A model generated the notes under the pieces. The model saw nothing but the letters and a program-made list of their open reading frames with translations, made no database searches and was not told where the DNA came from. Made by a program: the position numbers and the translations under genes. DNA of 64,000 nucleotides from positions 29,089 to 93,088 of the forward strand of contig JACTMP010000081.1 of the NCBI GenBank assembly GCA_014584575.1, written 5' to 3'. This stretch comes from Chloroflexota bacterium (GTDB taxonomy: Bacteria; Chloroflexota; Anaerolineae; Promineifilales; Promineifilaceae). Numbering within the stretch: the first letter of the stretch is position 1; each line of letters begins with the position of its first letter. Below, piece by piece: positions 19,901-27,732 of the stretch.

Positions 19901-20544
19901 CCTTTGTAAAGGGGTATGTGGATTTGTTGATGGACGGCGACCGGGGATTGTTGACGCCGGAGCAGCAAGAGTATTTGCAGATTGTGTCTGACAAAACGGA
20001 CGACATCACGCGCATTATTGAAGATATTATTACCTTGCAGCGCATTGATGCCGGCAATTTGCAATTGGAACCGGTGGCGATGATGGATTTGTTGCAAACG
20101 GCCGTTGCCGGGCATCGGATGGTCGCCGATAAGAAAGGTCTCACCGTGCGCATGGCGCCTACCCAGGTTGACGGTGTGGTCAACATTGACAAAGGGCGCA
20201 TTAACCAGGTGATTGACAATCTGATCGGTAATGCGATTAAATTTAGCCCGGATGGTGGCGTTATAACTGTTAGCCTGATGGAACAAGACGATGTAGTTTG
20301 TGTTTCCGTTACCGACCAGGGTATTGGTATGGCGTCTGACAAACATCAACGGATTTTTGAACGATTCTACCAGATAGACGGCTCGTCTCGGCGGCGATTT
20401 GGCGGCACCGGCATTGGGCTGGCCATTGTCAAGCGCATTATAGACGCCCATCGCGGCAAGATATGGGTAGAAAGCGAACTCAATAAAGGTAGTTCTTTCC
20501 TTTTTACATTACCTAAAGCACAAGCAGATGTAGCCGAGCCATAA
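16915..20544 (+). CDS. Cytoplasmic sensor histidine kinase with five GAF domains
   Basis: A 1209-residue protein with no membrane helix. Five GAF repeats can be followed by their recurring end helix (AAVAI-N-A-L type): about 95-270, 290-450, 450-625, 630-795 and 795-965. A short coiled coil (ELEKRAQELAVAYEELKESD) leads into the kinase core. The H box NVSHELRTPLTFVKGY has phospho-acceptor His989, the N box reads NLIGNAIKFSP, and the G boxes are DQGIGM and GGTGIGLAI. The mature start could also be the ATG at 16948. No receiver domain is attached, so it must phosphorylate a separate regulator; the REC-cyclase at 10405 is one nearby candidate, but that is inference. Confidence 0.9.
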   Translation: MLTSLHNTDLLMPDLTTHFTALKELRYDLQRVQTVTALLDVAASFARKYLDVEQVEVLETAVPAADTAFPIGQSGYRLVVPGHALDDNTRELAAIAAMMMASAPCFRSQTQIETIYRITEGARPLQPLTQALADIHQRLIHIYQPDASFIALVEPQTDTIEFAAAMENGQKLSLNPFSLLDQSHLTAWVIENNIPFLTADWQSATQPAPILPGHPHPRSVLCLPLRQGGEAVGALCLQSATAGRYTADDMPVLTAVAADIATIVQNIRQYALTQELVDKGTQDYQTAVALRQAIAIISTSLEKDVVVERLLLALGNVVTYNNAFVFLWQDNTLKYAASRDFYDRPIRLTPAQIEAIWRDALLIKEIHTHREIIRIDDVREDERWQPYPEGSKIRSWMATPLLSGGQLQGILIFDSHEVNVFNGRAEWLTSTLASHAAVAIQNASLYQQTQQQLTELGTLYQASATMTANLDQDFVLQTVVSEMVRALQVDSCTIFVWDKDKQSLHPAAHKNQFYFDDQPDNPQHLGLSQINNLAAYTIVQRVLDTQELSSIRIDEAWTDEDISLLREARLRSLLLVPLVRRNHIFGLLALGEMTKPRSYSPAELRLAQNLAGQAAVAIEHAHLFGQANRRIAELSTFHRIVLQLNSPLRLNAVLDAISEAALRLIEANNLHIYLYDADTQEFSLSSALWRDGSRKPAVAKPRASGEGLTATVVREGRPIVINDASSHPFFQSPQAKSWGISAIAGFPLKFGDEVIGAFTTTYKEPHVFSEEELLLLNLLAEHAAVAVRNAGLYAESQRRLRDMSALVDMAKHVTGNLHLESVLQTTVQSLRRLLNARASTITMLTEDREELIVKAADGVEPEFIHAHMKLEGSVSGKVIKEGRLVYTRDAHKDPEFLFFDLVVRSLLAVPLVIRDEPVGTLTVDSDQANAFSESDKQLMTIAAAQVSVAIANARLFEELEKRAQELAVAYEELKESDRLKDELVQNVSHELRTPLTFVKGYVDLLMDGDRGLLTPEQQEYLQIVSDKTDDITRIIEDIITLQRIDAGNLQLEPVAMMDLLQTAVAGHRMVADKKGLTVRMAPTQVDGVVNIDKGRINQVIDNLIGNAIKFSPDGGVITVSLMEQDDVVCVSVTDQGIGMASDKHQRIFERFYQIDGSSRRRFGGTGIGLAIVKRIIDAHRGKIWVESELNKGSSFLFTLPKAQADVAEP

Positions 20545-20616
20545 CAGGCGATGGGCTAGAGCCATTGCCTGTTACTGCTCCCCTTAGCCTATCTGCCGTA
20601 TTGGGATAGGAAACCA

Positions 20617-21693
20617 GTGTCAGATAATCATTTTCAAGTCGGCTTTACGACGATTCAGGATTTGCCCAAGATTGACTTGCACCGCCACCTGGAGGGTTCA
20701 TTGCGCTTGCAAACGCTGTATGAGATTGCGTTGGAATATGACCTGGGGCTGCCGGTGAAGAGCCTGGATCAGTTACGGCCGTATGTGCAAGTGACCAACG
20801 ACCCCGCCCACCACGAAGCATTCTTACAAAAATTCGAGGTGCTGCGCCATTTCTACCGCTCGCCGGAAACCATCTACCGGCTGGCGTATGAAGCCGTCGC
20901 TGATGCCGCCGCCGACAATATCAAATATCTGGAACTGCGCTTCAGCCCCCAGGCGCTCTCCCGCGTGCGCGGTTTTAACCTGGGGGATGTGACCGATTGG
21001 GTAATCACGGCCGTGCAGCAAGCCAGCCATGATTATGATATTGACGTGGGTCTCATCATCACCCTGGTGCGCCATGACCCCATTTCCCAGGCGCGTGAAG
21101 TAGCTGATGTAGCCTTTGACAGATTTGGCAAGGGCATTGTGGGGCTAGATTTAGCCGGTAATGAAGTCAAATTTCCTTCCACCCCCTTCACGCCCTTGTT
21201 CAAAGAAGCCAAAGAAGTTGGCCTGGGCATCACCATCCACGCGGGCGAATGGGCCAGCGCCTACGGTGTGCGCGAAGCGATTGAAGAGTTATACGCCGAC
21301 CGCATCGGGCACGGCATTCGCGCCATCGAAAATTCGCGCATTTTGCGCCTGGTGCGCGAGCGTCAGATCGCTCTGGAAGTGTGCCTGACCAGCAATCTGC
21401 AAACCGGCGTTGTCCACAGTCTGGCCCATCACCCACTCGCCGATATGTTAGACCTGGGCGTCAAAGCCACCCTCAATACCGATGACCCCGCCGTCAGCAA
21501 CGTCACCCTGACCGACGAATATGAAATTGCCTTGCAAACATTACAGGTGAGCTACCCCCTGTTGCGCCGAATGGTCCTAAATGCCGCCCACTCTGCCTTT
21601 TTGGCCGAAGAGGAACGAGAATCTCTCATCGCCCGCTTTGAACAATGGCTCCCCCCAGCCTTTAGCGACAACGGCCACGCGCCCTTTCCGTAA
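20617..21693 (+). CDS. add: Adenosine deaminase
   Basis: The start is a GTG at 20617, with an AGGA-like ribosome site shortly upstream and no ATG before the first conserved motif. The 358-residue protein shows the amidohydrolase metal and catalytic motifs in order: KIDLHRHLEGSL with zinc ligands His22 and His24, HAGEWAS with the zinc-ligand His, DRIGHG, and NTDDPAVSN with the zinc-ligand Asp pair. It would convert adenosine (or adenine, since bacterial members vary) to inosine or hypoxanthine. The hpt gene at 38052 could then salvage hypoxanthine. A repeat cassette of the GATTACCG family follows directly after the stop. Confidence 0.92.
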   Translation: MSDNHFQVGFTTIQDLPKIDLHRHLEGSLRLQTLYEIALEYDLGLPVKSLDQLRPYVQVTNDPAHHEAFLQKFEVLRHFYRSPETIYRLAYEAVADAAADNIKYLELRFSPQALSRVRGFNLGDVTDWVITAVQQASHDYDIDVGLIITLVRHDPISQAREVADVAFDRFGKGIVGLDLAGNEVKFPSTPFTPLFKEAKEVGLGITIHAGEWASAYGVREAIEELYADRIGHGIRAIENSRILRLVRERQIALEVCLTSNLQTGVVHSLAHHPLADMLDLGVKATLNTDDPAVSNVTLTDEYEIALQTLQVSYPLLRRMVLNAAHSAFLAEEERESLIARFEQWLPPAFSDNGHAPFP

Positions 21694-21698
21694 GTCGT

Positions 21699-21738
21699 GG
21701 TCCGAAGTCCGATCACCGATTACCGATCACCGATTACC
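21699..21738. repeat. Tandem word repeat, GATTACCG/GATCACCG family
   Basis: Four alternating CCGATCACCGATTACC units lie between the converging add and hypothetical genes. Here only one orientation of the word is seen, so it is a tandem repeat and not a hairpin. The same words occur at 25618, 33384 and 52771. Confidence 0.75.
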
Positions 21739-21742
21739 CCTC

Positions 21743-22327
21743 TTATCCTGCTTCCCATTCCTTGATTGCTTTTTTGATCAATATCTGAACCCGTTGGTCT
21801 TCAATTTCGGCGGGGCGCTGGTAACGTTTCCCATCGACATCAATTTGCAGCCCGCCGGCCGGGTGTTGCACCAGGTGAATCGAGCGGTTGGATAATTCCG
21901 GATCAGCCTCCACGTAACGCTGCAAGATGTTATCTATCTGTTCCACCGGATTCAGGGCGGGCGAGGGGGCGCTACTAACCCGGTTTATACCCGGCAGCAT
22001 CATGCTCGGCCTTTTCTTTTCGGCCTTTAGCGCATCACGGGATGCTTCCAGACTGGCCAGGAATTTGGCTTGCTGCTCGGATAGAGATTCGGCGTCTGAT
22101 GCCTGGCCTTCTTTGGGGACAACAGGCGGCGCCAGCCCTTCATCCACTAACGTCTGGTATCCACCGCTAAAAACCATCAGTTCGCCAACGGCCGTCAGCA
22201 AAAACCGCCGCACATTTTCCTCACTTACTTCATTGATATTCTGATACCGTTTGCCCCGGAATTCCACTACCAGTTTGCCCAACGGCGGCACTCGCAATAC
22301 CCGCATCACTTCCACTTCTTTTTTCAT
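21743..22327 (-). CDS. Conserved-looking small protein with an internal duplication, function unknown
   Basis: I do not recognise this 194-residue protein. Its ends look like two copies of one module. Residues about 15-50 contain a GK-L-V-V-E-F-R-GKRYQ strand followed by an acidic helix (EENVRRFLLTAVGEL). Residues about 157-193 contain GG-L-Q-I-D-V-D-GKRYQ followed by a similar helix (DQRVQILIKKAIKEW). The middle is a charged, probably disordered linker rich in Gln, Ser, Lys and Pro. No signal peptide or membrane helix. It lies 14 bases downstream of mutM on the same strand, so it is probably co-transcribed with it. Confidence 0.7.
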   Translation of the reverse strand: MKKEVEVMRVLRVPPLGKLVVEFRGKRYQNINEVSEENVRRFLLTAVGELMVFSGGYQTLVDEGLAPPVVPKEGQASDAESLSEQQAKFLASLEASRDALKAEKKRPSMMLPGINRVSSAPSPALNPVEQIDNILQRYVEADPELSNRSIHLVQHPAGGLQIDVDGKRYQRPAEIEDQRVQILIKKAIKEWEAG

Positions 22328-22341
22328 GGCATCTCCTCAGT

Positions 22342-23154
22342 TCAAATCTGACAGTTTGGACAAAAATGTGTGCTACGCCCACCCAGCACGATGCGCCGCA
22401 CCGGTGTACCACATTGCACACAGGGTTGCCCGGTGCGCCGAAAAACGGCTACCGCATTTTGCATATCTCCCTTACTGCCATCTGGCTTCACATACAGATC
22501 AATACTCGCGCCTTCCCGTTCAATGCCCAGGTTCAACGATTGTTGGATGGCGGCGTGCAGCGCAGATACCTCTGGCTCCTTCAAGGTATCGGCCGTTCGC
22601 TGCGGATGCAGGCGGGCATAAAACAGGGATTCATCGGCATAGATATTGCCAATACCGGCGACAAAGGACTGGTCTAACAAGAGGGGTTTCAAGATGCGCC
22701 GACGGCCGTGCAGCCGTTCCGCCAACCGTGCTGCCGTAAAATCCGCCGCCAACGGCTCTGGCCCCAGGCCACCCAACACCTGTTCCGGGTCCCGCACCAG
22801 ATAAACCCGGCCAAATTTGCGCTGATCCCAAAACCGCAGTTCCTGCCCATTGTCCAGACTAAAGATCGTATGCACGTGTTTGTCTGCCGGTTCATCTCGC
22901 CCCACCACCAACAATCGGCCGGACATTTTCAGGTGAATGAGCAACGTCTCATCATCATCCAGCGAAAAAACCAGATATTTGGCGCGGCGGTTGATGGCGG
23001 TGATGGTACGGCCGTGCAGTCGCAGCCGCATCTCTGGCAACGACGGCATCACCACATGTTTCGGCCAGTTATTTTGCACATCCACCACCGTGCGGCCTAA
23101 GAGGTACGGCCGTAGCGCCCGCACTGTTGTTTCTACTTCTGGTAATTCCGGCAT
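22342..23154 (-). CDS. mutM: Formamidopyrimidine-DNA glycosylase (Fpg/MutM)
   Basis: The 270-residue protein begins MPELPEVETTVRAL, giving the catalytic Pro2 and Glu3 after Met removal. LIHLKMSGRL carries the conserved Lys, and the middle has the helix-two-turn-helix region near QSFVAGIGNIYADESLF. The C-terminus carries the four-cysteine zinc finger, with CVQCG and CPNC near residues 246-268. It removes 8-oxoguanine and ring-opened purines and nicks the strand. All key residues are present and length is normal. The unknown two-copy protein follows on the same strand. Confidence 0.95.
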   Translation of the reverse strand: MPELPEVETTVRALRPYLLGRTVVDVQNNWPKHVVMPSLPEMRLRLHGRTITAINRRAKYLVFSLDDDETLLIHLKMSGRLLVVGRDEPADKHVHTIFSLDNGQELRFWDQRKFGRVYLVRDPEQVLGGLGPEPLAADFTAARLAERLHGRRRILKPLLLDQSFVAGIGNIYADESLFYARLHPQRTADTLKEPEVSALHAAIQQSLNLGIEREGASIDLYVKPDGSKGDMQNAVAVFRRTGQPCVQCGTPVRRIVLGGRSTHFCPNCQI

Positions 23155-23246
23155 CTCTCACCCATAAAATCCAATTAATTGCTGTGCTTGATTATAGCGC
23201 AATCTAACCATGCAGACCTGACAGCTTTTATGAACATTGACTTCCT

Positions 23247-23276
23247 TTGACATCCCTCCCCGTTCTAGTCTACAAT
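23247..23276 (+). promoter_or_regulatory. Sigma-70-type promoter
   Basis: TTGACA (23247-23252), an 18-base spacer and TACAAT (23271-23276) make a near-consensus promoter on the plus strand. Transcription would start near 23283, about 57 bases before the ATG of the 162-residue gene. A CAGACCTGACAG word lies about 30 bases upstream. Confidence 0.6.
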
Positions 23277-23339
23277 CTCCACATTAGTAAGAGCCTGCTA
23301 CCATACCTCTTCATGGCAGTGTTTATAACATGGTGAGAG

Positions 23340-23828
23340 ATGTATCCTGAAGATCGCGTTTTGGTCGCCTATTTGCCCAAACCATCTGATTTTACCGTTC
23401 TACAAGAGCAGGGTTGGTACCGCATTCCCCAAGACCATGCGCCCAAAGGTCTATTTGCCGAGTATTACGCCTTTTATTTTGGGCGGCGCTTCGGCGACAA
23501 TAAATGGTCTATCCGTTACTACGCCCCCCGGCTAGGGCATGAACTGGTAACACGACGCGCCCTATTCCCGGCTGATGCCGATCACCCGCAGGCCGACGCC
23601 TGGTATTACAAAGTACAGCTTGGCCCCCTGCAATTATTAGAGCGGCCTATCATCAGCCTGCAATGGCGGCGCATCACCTTCATCCACACCACCTGGGATC
23701 GTTTCATGGACGCTACGGAAATCAACGACTTGTTTGTGGAGGGCGGCCATTACGTGGATCGCTTGTATGCTACCTTGCGTGACGGGCAGGTGGCTACCGG
23801 CCCGGACTATCAAACAGATGCGTCATGA
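23340..23828 (+). CDS. Conserved-looking protein of unknown function
   Basis: A 162-residue protein that I cannot place in a named family. It is rich in aromatic and basic residues (WYRIPQDHAPKGLFAEYYAFYFGRRF in two blocks) and has a PLQLLERPIISLQWRRITFIH strand-turn-strand segment near the centre. No membrane helix or signal peptide. The pattern of buried Trp/Tyr and alternating strands suggests a compact alpha/beta fold such as a nuclease-like or EVE-like domain, but that is a guess. A near-consensus promoter precedes it at 23247. A spacer of 185 bases with nothing recognisable except one ACGGCCGT follows. Confidence 0.7.
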   Translation: MYPEDRVLVAYLPKPSDFTVLQEQGWYRIPQDHAPKGLFAEYYAFYFGRRFGDNKWSIRYYAPRLGHELVTRRALFPADADHPQADAWYYKVQLGPLQLLERPIISLQWRRITFIHTTWDRFMDATEINDLFVEGGHYVDRLYATLRDGQVATGPDYQTDAS

Positions 23829-24013
23829 ACTGGTGAGGATGGGATGACGGCCGTAAACAAACATCATGCAGCATGACCATTTTCCTATGCCTCTCGCCAC
23901 CATTGACCAACAAAGAGGCGAAAAGTAATCCTATTCTTAACCAAGCCTATGTAAAAATGCACCGACACCAAAGCAACAGGGTGCTAAACAAAACGGCGAT
24001 TCACAACGATTAG

Positions 24014-24727
24014 ATGTATGCAGAATCCTTGTTATTGCCCGTCACTGGGAAGTTATACATGTACTTGCATAGTATCGTTAGTGACATTGACGACTACTTG
24101 CCCTCCGCGCCTTATGTTCGGGAAGGGGGCAGCCTCCTGATGATGGTAGGCTTGCCCGGCACAGGCAAATCATCAGTTGTCGAAAAACTTCAAAAAAGAG
24201 TCTCTTGCGTGGTTGTCAGCACCGATAACATTCGCCTGCTCATGCGCAACAAACCTACCTACACCGCCGCCGAAATGATGCTGGTGTATGAAGTCTGTTA
24301 CTCCATCATTGAAGCCCGCCTGAAACAGGGTCAACGAGTCGTTTTTGACGCTTCCAATTACCTGTCAGCGCGCCGGGAATACTTGAAAAAAGTGGCCCAG
24401 CGCGCCGGCGCGCCAGTGGCCGTCTGTTATGTCCAGGCCGGGCAAGATGTCATTCGGGAACGGTTGCAGCAGCGCAACAGCGGCAATCGCCGCGAAACTG
24501 ACTTGTCAGATGCCGACTGGTCTGTGTATAAATGGATGGTCGAGGCACAAGAACCCGTTGTCGGCGAACACCTGATTATTGATACCAGCAGCACACCGGC
24601 CGAGCTATTGGCCGATGAACTGTATCGTTACTGGATAAGCTGTGAAGCAACCGCTGCAAGCGACCCTGATTTACAATCCTCTAGCTGGGCCCGCCAATTT
24701 AGCCGCGCCGATAGCCTCAGTGGTTGA
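24014..24727 (+). CDS. P-loop kinase of the polynucleotide-kinase/AAA_33 type
   Basis: A 237-residue protein with a clear Walker A motif GLPGTGKSS near residues 46-54. VVSTDNIRLLMRN follows, the DxxR segment typical of zeta-toxin/polynucleotide-kinase-like phosphotransferases. Then come a VVFDASNYLSARREYL Walker-B-like block and a lid region with ERLQQRNSG. The fold fits small-molecule or nucleic-acid 5'-phosphorylation; substrate unknown. The 3' end overlaps the next gene by 86 bases in another frame; the last 30 residues are Ser/Ala/Asp rich and look like non-conserved tail read through the start of the lipid-kinase gene. Confidence 0.75.
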   Translation: MYAESLLLPVTGKLYMYLHSIVSDIDDYLPSAPYVREGGSLLMMVGLPGTGKSSVVEKLQKRVSCVVVSTDNIRLLMRNKPTYTAAEMMLVYEVCYSIIEARLKQGQRVVFDASNYLSARREYLKKVAQRAGAPVAVCYVQAGQDVIRERLQQRNSGNRRETDLSDADWSVYKWMVEAQEPVVGEHLIIDTSSTPAELLADELYRYWISCEATAASDPDLQSSSWARQFSRADSLSG

Positions 24728-25628
24728 CCTGTGGCAGGCACATGGCTGGCAAGTCACCTCGCAAGCGACCCAGGCGCCCGGTCATGCCACCATTTTAGCG
24801 CAACAAGCCGTGCAAGACGGCCGTCAGCTTGTCCTGGCTGCCGGTGGTGATGGCACCTTAGGCGAAGTGGCCAACGGCCTGGCCGGTACCGACACCATCC
24901 TGGCGCCCCTGCCCATCGGCACCGCCAACTCCTTCGCCCGCGAACTGCATATGCCCCTGCCCAACCGGCTGGAAAAACACAAACTGCTGGCCGCCGCCGA
25001 AACGTTGTTAGCCGGCCGCGTCCAATATATGGACATTGGTTGGATGGAGGATGAGGTGGGGCACGGCCGTAACTGGCTGCTGTGGGCGGGCACCGGCGTA
25101 GACGGCTATCTGGTTGACCGGGTGGAACCCCGCCCCCGCTGGTCAAAACGCCTCGGCCGCCTGGGTTATTACATCCAAAGTCTGGCTGCCGCCCCCTATG
25201 TGCCTACCATGAACGGCGTCGTTGAAGTAGATGGCGTGCAGTATACGGACCACTTTGTATTGGTCTTGATCAGCAACTGCCGTCTATACGCCGGGGGTCA
25301 AATCGTCCTCAGCCCGGACGCCCGGCTGGACGATGGGCAGGTGGAAGTCTGGTTATTCCGGGGCGAAGGGCTGGCCGATACCATCCAGTTTCTATACGAA
25401 GCCAAATTTGAGCGGCATCATCACCACCCGAACATCACGCGGGTCAACGGCCGTACCGTCACCATTCACGCCACCCCCCCCGCTGCCTGCCAGACCGACG
25501 GCGACAAAGCCGGTTACACGCCGCTCCACTTTTCCCTCAAAACCCGCGCCCTCCGCCTCCTGGCCCCCGCCACTGCCCCGGCTGACCTTTTCTCGTTGCC
25601 CGGTGAGCCGCTGGCCGGTGATCGGTAA
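24642..25628 (+). CDS. Diacylglycerol/lipid kinase family protein (YegS/BmrU-like)
   Basis: Start is a GTG at 24642. It cannot lie much later because the first conserved strand YNPLAGP comes at residues 11-17. The 328-residue protein has the family signature GGDGTLGEVANGLAG and the LPIGTANSFAREL block, followed by a beta-rich C-terminal domain. Such enzymes phosphorylate diacylglycerol, sphingoid bases or related lipids, using ATP. The gene begins inside the P-loop kinase gene (86-base overlap, +1 frame), so the two are translationally linked. Its stop TAA lies within a GATCGGTAATCGG repeat shared with the converging methyltransferase gene. Confidence 0.88.
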   Translation: MKQPLQATLIYNPLAGPANLAAPIASVVDLWQAHGWQVTSQATQAPGHATILAQQAVQDGRQLVLAAGGDGTLGEVANGLAGTDTILAPLPIGTANSFARELHMPLPNRLEKHKLLAAAETLLAGRVQYMDIGWMEDEVGHGRNWLLWAGTGVDGYLVDRVEPRPRWSKRLGRLGYYIQSLAAAPYVPTMNGVVEVDGVQYTDHFVLVLISNCRLYAGGQIVLSPDARLDDGQVEVWLFRGEGLADTIQFLYEAKFERHHHHPNITRVNGRTVTIHATPPAACQTDGDKAGYTPLHFSLKTRALRLLAPATAPADLFSLPGEPLAGDR

Positions 25629-25659
25629 TCGGTTATCGGTAGTCGGTTATCGGTTATGG
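25618..25659. repeat. Tandem word repeat, CGGTAAT/CGGTTAT family, with both flanking stop codons inside
   Basis: Five CGGTTAT-like units lie between converging genes. The lipid-kinase stop (25626-25628) and the methyltransferase stop (25647-25649, minus strand) are both written by the repeat, giving the protein ends Gly-Asp-Arg and His-Asn-Arg. Confidence 0.8.
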
Positions 25660-26516
25660 GACTTCGGGCCACGCCTCATCATCACCACCACAAAACTGGC
25701 AACTGTTTCCATGACTGCCGTTTGCGCAATTTCCTCTTGCTGCTCCGGCGTCAGGTGGCGCGCGCCGGGTATCATCTGGATAAGCCACTGTAAGGTCTCA
25801 TTTTCCAGGCACAGGGGAAAGGTGACGGCCTGGGCCGGCTGTATGGCAAATAAATCGGTAAATTGGGTGGCCACGTGCGCCAGTTTCTCCGGCTGAATAC
25901 CGATAAGGCCAAACCGGTCACGCAGCGATTGCAGGTGGTCGGGGGCAGGCATGGCAAGGAGCAGCAGACCGCCAGATGTTACCAGCCGGGCAAATTCGGC
26001 CGGGTGGCGCGGCGCAAACAGATTCAGCAGCACGTGGACGGAGTTGTCAGCAAAGGGGAGTTGCGCATTCACGTCAGCCACCAGGTAACGGCCGTGTCCA
26101 TCCCCCCGTTTCGCCGCCAGGCGCACGGCCGTCTTGGCAATATCCACGCCAAACAAAGCCGTCGGTTGCCCCGCTAACCGCTGCACCAGCCGCCGCAGGT
26201 AATACCCTTCGCCGCAGCCCACGTCTACGATCACCGGGTCTGGCTGGCTGGCTACGGCCGTGACCACCCGTTCATTGATCACATCAGACAACGGCTCATA
26301 AAAGCCCCGCGCCAAAAACTCCCGCCGCGCCCACAGCATCTCCGGGCTGTCGCCCACCGTCTCCGGCAATTTCTTGTGGCGGCGCAGCAAGTTGGTGTAC
26401 CCCTCACGGGCCACGTCAAACGAATGACCCGCCGGGCACCGCCAGGTTTGCCCATAATCGGCCAACGGCTGCGCACAAATCGGACAAATTAACGGCCGTA
26501 TCCATTCTCCAGTCAT
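25647..26516 (-). CDS. RlmA-like 23S rRNA (guanine-N1)-methyltransferase
   Basis: The start is taken at the ATG of 26514-26516; an in-frame ATG at 26570 would add 18 residues encoded by the spacer repeat. The 289-residue protein opens with a zinc finger (CPIC, then C-P-A-G-H), then the RlmA-type block FDVAREGYTNLL and the GDSPEMLWARREFLARGFYEPL segment. The S-adenosylmethionine motif is VDVGCGEGYYLRRL. This order matches RlmA (RrmA) enzymes that methylate G745 or G748 of 23S rRNA; which of the two positions is modified cannot be told. Some members protect against macrolides or tylosin. The C-terminus is written by the repeat cassette. Confidence 0.85.
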   Translation of the reverse strand: MTGEWIRPLICPICAQPLADYGQTWRCPAGHSFDVAREGYTNLLRRHKKLPETVGDSPEMLWARREFLARGFYEPLSDVINERVVTAVASQPDPVIVDVGCGEGYYLRRLVQRLAGQPTALFGVDIAKTAVRLAAKRGDGHGRYLVADVNAQLPFADNSVHVLLNLFAPRHPAEFARLVTSGGLLLLAMPAPDHLQSLRDRFGLIGIQPEKLAHVATQFTDLFAIQPAQAVTFPLCLENETLQWLIQMIPGARHLTPEQQEEIAQTAVMETVASFVVVMMRRGPKSHNR

Positions 26517-26534
26517 AAAACTGATTCGTGGTTT

Positions 26535-26597
26535 TGGAGATTTGAGATTAGGAGATTGGAGATTGTTCAATCTCTAATCTCCAATCGCCTAATCTCC
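26535..26597. repeat. Hairpin repeat cassette, GGAGATTG word family
   Basis: GAGATTAGGAGATTGGAG units are answered after a short loop by CAATCTCTAATCTCCAATC units, giving a long hairpin. It sits between the lacI-type gene and the RlmA-like gene, both minus strand, and extends into the longest possible reading of the methyltransferase. Confidence 0.85.
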
Positions 26598-26607
26598 GCC
26601 AAATCAT

Positions 26608-27615
26608 TTAATGATGCCGGCTCACCGATTCCCGAATGACCAGTTCTGTCTGGAAGAGCGGCAGATCGGGGGGAGTACCTTTGATCAGTTGCAATACGGC
26701 CGTAGCCGCCATTCGCCCCATCTCCTCCGCCGGTTGGCGCATGGTGGTCAGCGGTGGCGTCATAAAGGCCGAATCCGGCTGGTCATCAAAACCCACCAGC
26801 GACACATCATCCGGCACCCGGATGCCCCGCCGGTACAACGCCAGCCGCGCCCCAAACGCCATCTGATCGTTGGCGCAAAAAATGGCCGAAAACGGCCGTC
26901 CGCGCAGCAGCAGCATCTCCGTGGACATCATGCCCGATTGGCGGCGGAAATTGCCTTCAATCACCAGGTCAGGATGCGGCTCAATACCCACATCTAGCAG
27001 CGCCTGCCGGTAGCCCTGCAACCGCTGCGACGCATCTTCATGCGCCAAAATGCCGGTGATATGCACAATATCGCGGTGCCCCAAATCAATGAGATAGCGG
27101 GTAACGGCATAGGCCGCCTGCACATTGTCCACGTTCAGGCAATGATTATGCAGCGCCGGGACCTCGCGCCCCACGATAATCAACGGCGTGCGCCGCGCCG
27201 TTTCTGCCAACACTTCCTCTGGACAGTAGCCGCCAATGAGGATCAGCCCATCCACCCGCCTGTCCAGGAAGGTTTCAATCGCGCGCTGCTCCGTTTCCGG
27301 CTGCCAACGGCCGTCGGCAAACAACGGCGAATAGGGCGTCTCCTCCAACCCCAACAACACGCCGCGCATGATCACGTCATACACCGGCGAACCAAAATTT
27401 TGCGTCAGCACACCAATACTCAATGACTGCCCACTGGCCAGACTTTGGGCGAACACATTCGGTTTGTAGTTCAGAGCGGACATGGCCGCCAGCACCGCTT
27501 CCCGCTTCTCCGCCGCCACCGGGGTCGTTTCATTCAGCACCCGCGACACAGTGCTTTTGGAGACCTGCGCGTGAGCGGCAATATCAGCAATGGTTATTTT
27601 CTCGTTTGGGGGCAT
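26608..27615 (-). CDS. LacI-family transcriptional regulator
   Basis: The 335-residue protein has the LacI helix-turn-helix ITIADIAAHAQVSKSTVSRVLN at about residues 7-28 (shown here by its parts IADIAAHA and STVSRVLN), then the hinge helix NVFAQSLASGQS. A periplasmic-binding-protein-like sugar domain follows, ending in TELVIRESV. It is divergent from the giant GH16 gene. Two identical 14-base operators lie between them at 27691 and 27733, one of them on the predicted start site of the GH16 gene. The likely inducer is a glucan oligosaccharide released by that enzyme. Autoregulation is possible because the operators are 76-131 bases upstream of its own ATG. Confidence 0.9.
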   Translation of the reverse strand: MPPNEKITIADIAAHAQVSKSTVSRVLNETTPVAAEKREAVLAAMSALNYKPNVFAQSLASGQSLSIGVLTQNFGSPVYDVIMRGVLLGLEETPYSPLFADGRWQPETEQRAIETFLDRRVDGLILIGGYCPEEVLAETARRTPLIIVGREVPALHNHCLNVDNVQAAYAVTRYLIDLGHRDIVHITGILAHEDASQRLQGYRQALLDVGIEPHPDLVIEGNFRRQSGMMSTEMLLLRGRPFSAIFCANDQMAFGARLALYRRGIRVPDDVSLVGFDDQPDSAFMTPPLTTMRQPAEEMGRMAATAVLQLIKGTPPDLPLFQTELVIRESVSRHH

Positions 27616-27658
27616 ACCATACCTCGCCGGGGATTATATCCCACCAGTAGTCATTTCG

Positions 27659-27687
27659 TTGACACGAAAATGGAAATATGTTACGAT
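27659..27687 (+). promoter_or_regulatory. Sigma-70-type promoter of the GH16 gene
   Basis: TTGACA (27659-27664), a 17-base spacer and TACGAT (27682-27687). The predicted start near 27694 falls inside the first LacI-type operator. Confidence 0.65.
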
Positions 27688-27690
27688 TTC

Positions 27691-27704
27691 TGAAATCGGT
27701 TTCA
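27691..27704 (+). promoter_or_regulatory. LacI-type operator 1
   Basis: TGAAATCGGTTTCA, a near-perfect 14-base dyad with the central CG typical of LacI/GalR-family operators. It overlaps the predicted transcription start. An identical copy lies 42 bases downstream. Confidence 0.75.
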
Positions 27705-27732
27705 GAATATAGGCCAAATATCTACATAAAAA

